This document shows positions 7,082 through 9,614 of a DNA stretch of 9,614 nt, piece by piece (the stretch's first letter is position 1; each line of letters begins with the position of its first letter). Location: assembly GCA_934663885.1 (NCBI GenBank), contig CAKUKW010000060.1, positions 1 to 9,614 of the forward strand, in the 5' to 3' direction. The notes beneath the pieces were generated by a model. The model was given only the letters and a program-made list of their open reading frames with translations. It was not told the origin of the DNA and searched no databases. Both the position numbers and the translations under genes were made by a program. Source of the stretch: an uncultured Tidjanibacter sp. (GTDB lineage Bacteria > Bacteroidota > Bacteroidia > Bacteroidales > Rikenellaceae).

Positions 7082-8296
7082 ATGTTATATGGTATGGGTA
7101 GTTTATCCGGACGCAACATATTACTGGGCATAACGGGCAGCATAGCAGCTTACAAGGCTGCTATACTTGTTCGTGCGCTCGTCAAGGAGGGCGCCGGCGT
7201 GAAGGTCGTGATGACTCCCCTGGCAAAGCAGTTCATTACTCCCCTGACTATGGCCACTCTGTCGAAAAACCCTATTCTGGTTGACTTTTTCGATCCCGAG
7301 AACGGCGCATGGAACAGCCACGTGAGCCTGGGCGAATGGGCCGACCTCTACCTGATAGCCCCCGCTTCGGCCAACACGATGGCTAAAATGGCCCGAGGCG
7401 TAGCCGACAATCTCCTGCTGACCTCATATCTTTCCGCACGCTGTCCCGTAGCGGTGGCTCCGGCGATGGACCTCGATATGTACGCACATCCCGCCACCCA
7501 GGAAAATATAGCGATACTCCGCGACAGGGGTGTACTTATAATCGAGCCCGGCTCCGGCGAGCTTGCCAGTGGCCTTTCGGGCAAAGGCAGGATGGCCGAA
7601 CCCGAAGAGATAGTAGATCAGATCCGGCCCATTTTCGAAAAAAAAAACTCCTCGCTGAAAGGTAAGCGGCTCCTGGTTACCGCCGGAGGCACTGTCGAGT
7701 CCATAGATCCGGTAAGATACATTTCCAATCATTCTACAGGCAAAATGGGTTACACCATAGCCGCAGAGCTTGCAGCGAGGGGCGCTTCGGTCACACTCGT
7801 TTCAGCACCTGCGTCACTGCCGGCCCCTGCCGGAGTCGAGCGGGTTGACGTAGTTTCCGCCGAAGATATGCGCAAGGCTTTCATGGAGCGATTCACGGGA
7901 GTTGACGGTGCGGTTATGTGCGCCGCGGTCGCAGATTATACCCCTGCGGAGCCGTCCGCCTCGAAAATAAAAAAGAAAGACGGCGAAATGCTCGTCAAGT
8001 TTAAACCTACGGCCGATATTGCCGCACAAGCCGGTAAGGTCAAAGGCAACAGGATATTGGCTGGTTTCGCCCTGGAAACGGACAATGAGATGGATAATGC
8101 GCGCTCTAAGATGGAACGCAAGAATTTCGATTTTATCGTTCTCAACTCCTTAAATGACAAGGGAGCCGGATTCGGTGGCGATACCAATAAAATCACGATC
8201 CTCGACCGCGCGGGCGGTGTTACCGATCACCCGCTTGAGAGCAAGCTTTCAGCTGCTTCCCGTATAGCCGACAAACTCGAATCCTATTTCGTGTAA
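7082..8296 (+). CDS. coaBC: bifunctional phosphopantothenoylcysteine decarboxylase / phosphopantothenate-cysteine ligase
   Basis: A 404-residue two-domain enzyme making 4'-phosphopantetheine for coenzyme A. The CoaB half joins 4'-phosphopantothenate to cysteine using CTP, and the FMN-dependent CoaC half decarboxylates the product. CoaC covers about residues 11-185: GITGSIAAYKA (16-26), catalytic His80 in HVSLGEWAD, and APASANTMAK (93-102). CoaB covers about 194-404: VTAGGTVESIDPVRYISNHSTGKMG (199-223) with Asn216, AAVADY (281-286) and the KIKK motif (295-298). Two decarboxylase residues differ from E. coli Dfp: Asp130 (APAMD) stands for Asn125 and Ser163 (ELASG) for Cys158. A 10-A run lies in the linker codons 186-189. 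The ATG at 7082 gives the full frame; ATG 7094 (Met5) is an alternative because conserved sequence begins only near residue 11. It is the last gene of the bamD-rpoZ-coaBC operon. Confidence 0.95.
   Translation: MLYGMGSLSGRNILLGITGSIAAYKAAILVRALVKEGAGVKVVMTPLAKQFITPLTMATLSKNPILVDFFDPENGAWNSHVSLGEWADLYLIAPASANTMAKMARGVADNLLLTSYLSARCPVAVAPAMDLDMYAHPATQENIAILRDRGVLIIEPGSGELASGLSGKGRMAEPEEIVDQIRPIFEKKNSSLKGKRLLVTAGGTVESIDPVRYISNHSTGKMGYTIAAELAARGASVTLVSAPASLPAPAGVERVDVVSAEDMRKAFMERFTGVDGAVMCAAVADYTPAEPSASKIKKKDGEMLVKFKPTADIAAQAGKVKGNRILAGFALETDNEMDNARSKMERKNFDFIVLNSLNDKGAGFGGDTNKITILDRAGGVTDHPLESKLSAASRIADKLESYFV
7638..7647 (+). repeat. A10 homopolymer in the coaBC interdomain linker
   Basis: Ten consecutive A residues span codons 186-189 (Glu-Lys-Lys-Asn) at the boundary between the CoaC and CoaB domains. 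With 11 A the frame ends after KKKLLAER (194 residues), and with 9 A it ends after KKTPR (191 residues). Either slip would yield a decarboxylase-only protein. Confidence 0.9.
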
Positions 8297-8355
8297 CTTT
8301 TACTCTATCGATTCCTTTTAATTTCGTCCCGTTCGGGCCTTTCATAGCGGGTGTT

Positions 8356-9333
8356 TCATAAGTAAATGCCGGATTGGAAAGGCGGCTCCCGTAATTCAGT
8401 ATAAAGCTCTCCCTGCCATACCCCTTTTTCTATAAGGCGTTTTTCGAGCATTGCCAGCAGTTGCTCGTTCCTTACGAGCCCCCAGTTCGGTCCAAGGTGG
8501 TACCGGGGCGGCGCTTCGCCCGCGAAACGTTCCACAACTATATCGGGCCTGAGGCGGCGCAGTATCTCTATGAACATATCCATATATGCAGGCAGCTCCC
8601 TGAACGGAAAACTTTCCGGATGGGCTTGCCACTCTCCCGCCATGGCGGTTCCCTTGAATACCTGTAGCTGGTGGAATTTTATGGTGGTCAGGGGCAGTTC
8701 GTTTATCAAGGCTGTCTGACGGATGAGCATATCATCGGTTTCGCCGGGCAGCCCAAGTATAAAATGCCCTCCGGTATGTATACCCCGCCGTGCAGTAGCC
8801 TCCACCGCCCGGTGTGCGCAGTTGAAATCATGCCCCCTGTTTATCGCTTTAAGCGTGTCGTCGTAACAGGACTCGATTCCGTACTCTATCGCCACATATT
8901 TCTCTTTCGAAAGTTCTGCGAAATAATCGAGTTTTTCCTCGTCCACGCAGTCGGGTCTCGTCCCTATAACGACTCCCGCCACAAGCTGGTTGGCGAGGGC
9001 CTGCCCGTAAATCTCTTTCAGCTTTTCGAGCGGAGCGTAGGTGTTCGAGAACGACTGGAAATATGCGAGATACTTTTCGGCCTTCCGGTAGCGGTTGGCA
9101 TGGAATTCAATACCCTCTTCTATTTGTTGTACAACGCTTTTGGAGGGCTGGCAGTACGAAGGAGTAAAGGCTTCGTTGTTGCAGAAAGTGCATCCGCCAG
9201 TCCCTTTGCTGCCGTCGCGGTTGGGACATGTGAACCCCGCGTTAACGGTTACTTTCTGCACCCTTTCGCCGAGCAGCTTCCGGAAATAGCCGGAATAGCT
9301 GTTGAAAGGCCTCTCGTCGCCCCATTTATACAT
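8356..9333 (-). CDS. TIGR01212 (YhcC) family radical SAM protein
   Basis: A 325-residue soluble radical SAM enzyme that should cleave S-adenosylmethionine at a [4Fe-4S] cluster to make a 5'-deoxyadenosyl radical. The cluster cysteines are Cys36, Cys48 and Cys51 in a wide CX11CX2C motif (FTCPNRDG ... GGCTFC) instead of the usual CX3CX2C; this is the signature of the YhcC group and resembles Elp3. Other landmarks shared with E. coli YhcC are GTRPDC (124-129), EYGIES (150-155), INRGHDF (164-170), HFILGLPGET (190-199) and IKFHQLQVFKGT (218-229). The reaction of the family is not established to my knowledge. The ATG at 9333 is supported by the family-like start MYKWGDERPFNSY. It converges on coaBC; the 59-base gap between them (8297-8355) has no strong terminator. 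Confidence 0.9.
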   Translation of the reverse strand: MYKWGDERPFNSYSGYFRKLLGERVQKVTVNAGFTCPNRDGSKGTGGCTFCNNEAFTPSYCQPSKSVVQQIEEGIEFHANRYRKAEKYLAYFQSFSNTYAPLEKLKEIYGQALANQLVAGVVIGTRPDCVDEEKLDYFAELSKEKYVAIEYGIESCYDDTLKAINRGHDFNCAHRAVEATARRGIHTGGHFILGLPGETDDMLIRQTALINELPLTTIKFHQLQVFKGTAMAGEWQAHPESFPFRELPAYMDMFIEILRRLRPDIVVERFAGEAPPRYHLGPNWGLVRNEQLLAMLEKRLIEKGVWQGELYTELREPPFQSGIYL

Positions 9334-9350
9334 ATTTGAATTACGAATCG

Positions 9351-9365
9351 TTTTACGTAGTAAAA
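9351..9365. promoter_or_regulatory. Small inverted repeat upstream of the radical SAM gene (possible operator)
   Basis: TTTTAC and GTAAAA (6-base arms, 3-base spacer) form an inverted repeat 17 bases before the start codon of the radical SAM gene. The gap 9334-9461 also has TAATT-GCG-AATTA at 9425-9437. Both are short and AT-rich, so they may be chance; no regulator is nearby to pair them with. Nothing else is evident in this gap. Confidence 0.2.
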
Positions 9366-9461
9366 TAATTGCTGAACTGAGTCCCGTCTAAACGCAAAGT
9401 TCGGAAGGGATATGACTAATGAGTTAATTGCGAATTATAGAACAGAGTTTAATATTGGTGC

Positions 9462-9614
9462 TCACGCTTCCCTGAGCGCTTCTATGAAACCCGGAAATTG
9501 AGTCCAGAGATGCTCCGTTTCCAGCCATAGTTCGCGGGCGCGGGCCTGTGGGGACGGCCGTTCGCCGCGTATGTCAACCAGGTAGTCACTGTCTACGGGG
9601 TGCTCTTCCGCGGT
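9462..9614 (-). CDS. hypothetical protein, C-terminal 50 residues only (truncated by window edge)
   Basis: On the minus strand the frame beginning at 9614 is open for 50 codons and ends at a TGA (complement of 9462-9464). The peptide includes DSDYLVDIRGERPSPQARA, a tryptophan-containing helix-like stretch ELWLETEHLW, and ends TQFPGFIEALREA. Composition and codon use match the neighbouring genes, and it lies on the same strand as the radical SAM gene downstream, 128 bases away, so it is probably real. I do not recognise the family. The start and most of the protein lie beyond the window. Confidence 0.6.
   Translation of the reverse strand, partial: TAEEHPVDSDYLVDIRGERPSPQARARELWLETEHLWTQFPGFIEALREA

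Noticed and set aside
8297..8355. Terminator between coaBC and the radical SAM gene
   Set aside because: The only hairpin seen (CCCG-TT-CGGG) has a 4-bp stem with an impossibly small loop and no good T-run after it.

Overview
The window looks like ordinary core chromosome of a Bacteroidota (Bacteroidales) bacterium. I think it is closest to the Rikenellaceae/Alistipes type, though that finer placement is inference. The evidence is the gene content: a DUF3078-type outer-membrane protein, a Bacteroidota-style omega/Rpb6-like RNA polymerase subunit, and the consecutive bamD-rpoZ-coaBC cluster typical of the phylum. Starts lack strong Shine-Dalgarno sequences, and two intergenic boxes fit the Bacteroidota -7 consensus TAnnTTTG. 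Coding density is high. I found no tRNA, rRNA, CRISPR array, insertion sequence or attachment site.

Layout. Block 1 (1-3189, plus strand) holds the 3' part of a DUF3078 gene, an S41 carboxy-terminal processing protease, and a class I SAM methyltransferase whose start overlaps the protease stop by 4 bases. A perfect 46-bp palindrome (3236-3281) closes this block and also serves the converging gene as a bidirectional terminator. Block 2 (3308-5565, minus strand) holds a TraB/GumN (Tiki-like) lipoprotein and an alpha-oxoamine synthase-family PLP enzyme, separated by a clear intrinsic terminator, so they are probably transcribed separately. The 231-bp gap 5566-5796 is a divergent promoter region.

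Block 3 (5797-8296, plus strand) is the bamD-rpoZ-coaBC operon. It groups outer-membrane protein assembly, an RNA polymerase subunit and the two middle steps of coenzyme A synthesis. Block 4 (8356-9614, minus strand) holds a TIGR01212/YhcC-type radical SAM protein and, at the right edge, the last 50 codons of a gene I do not recognise.

No clearly undescribed system is present. The items most worth a second look are these: CoaBC carries Asp and Ser at the positions of the catalytic Asn125 and Cys158 of E. coli Dfp; a 10-A run sits exactly in the CoaC-CoaB linker, where slippage in either direction would give a decarboxylase-only product; and the alpha-oxoamine synthase could be a sulfonolipid-forming cysteate acyltransferase rather than a biotin or sphingolipid enzyme.
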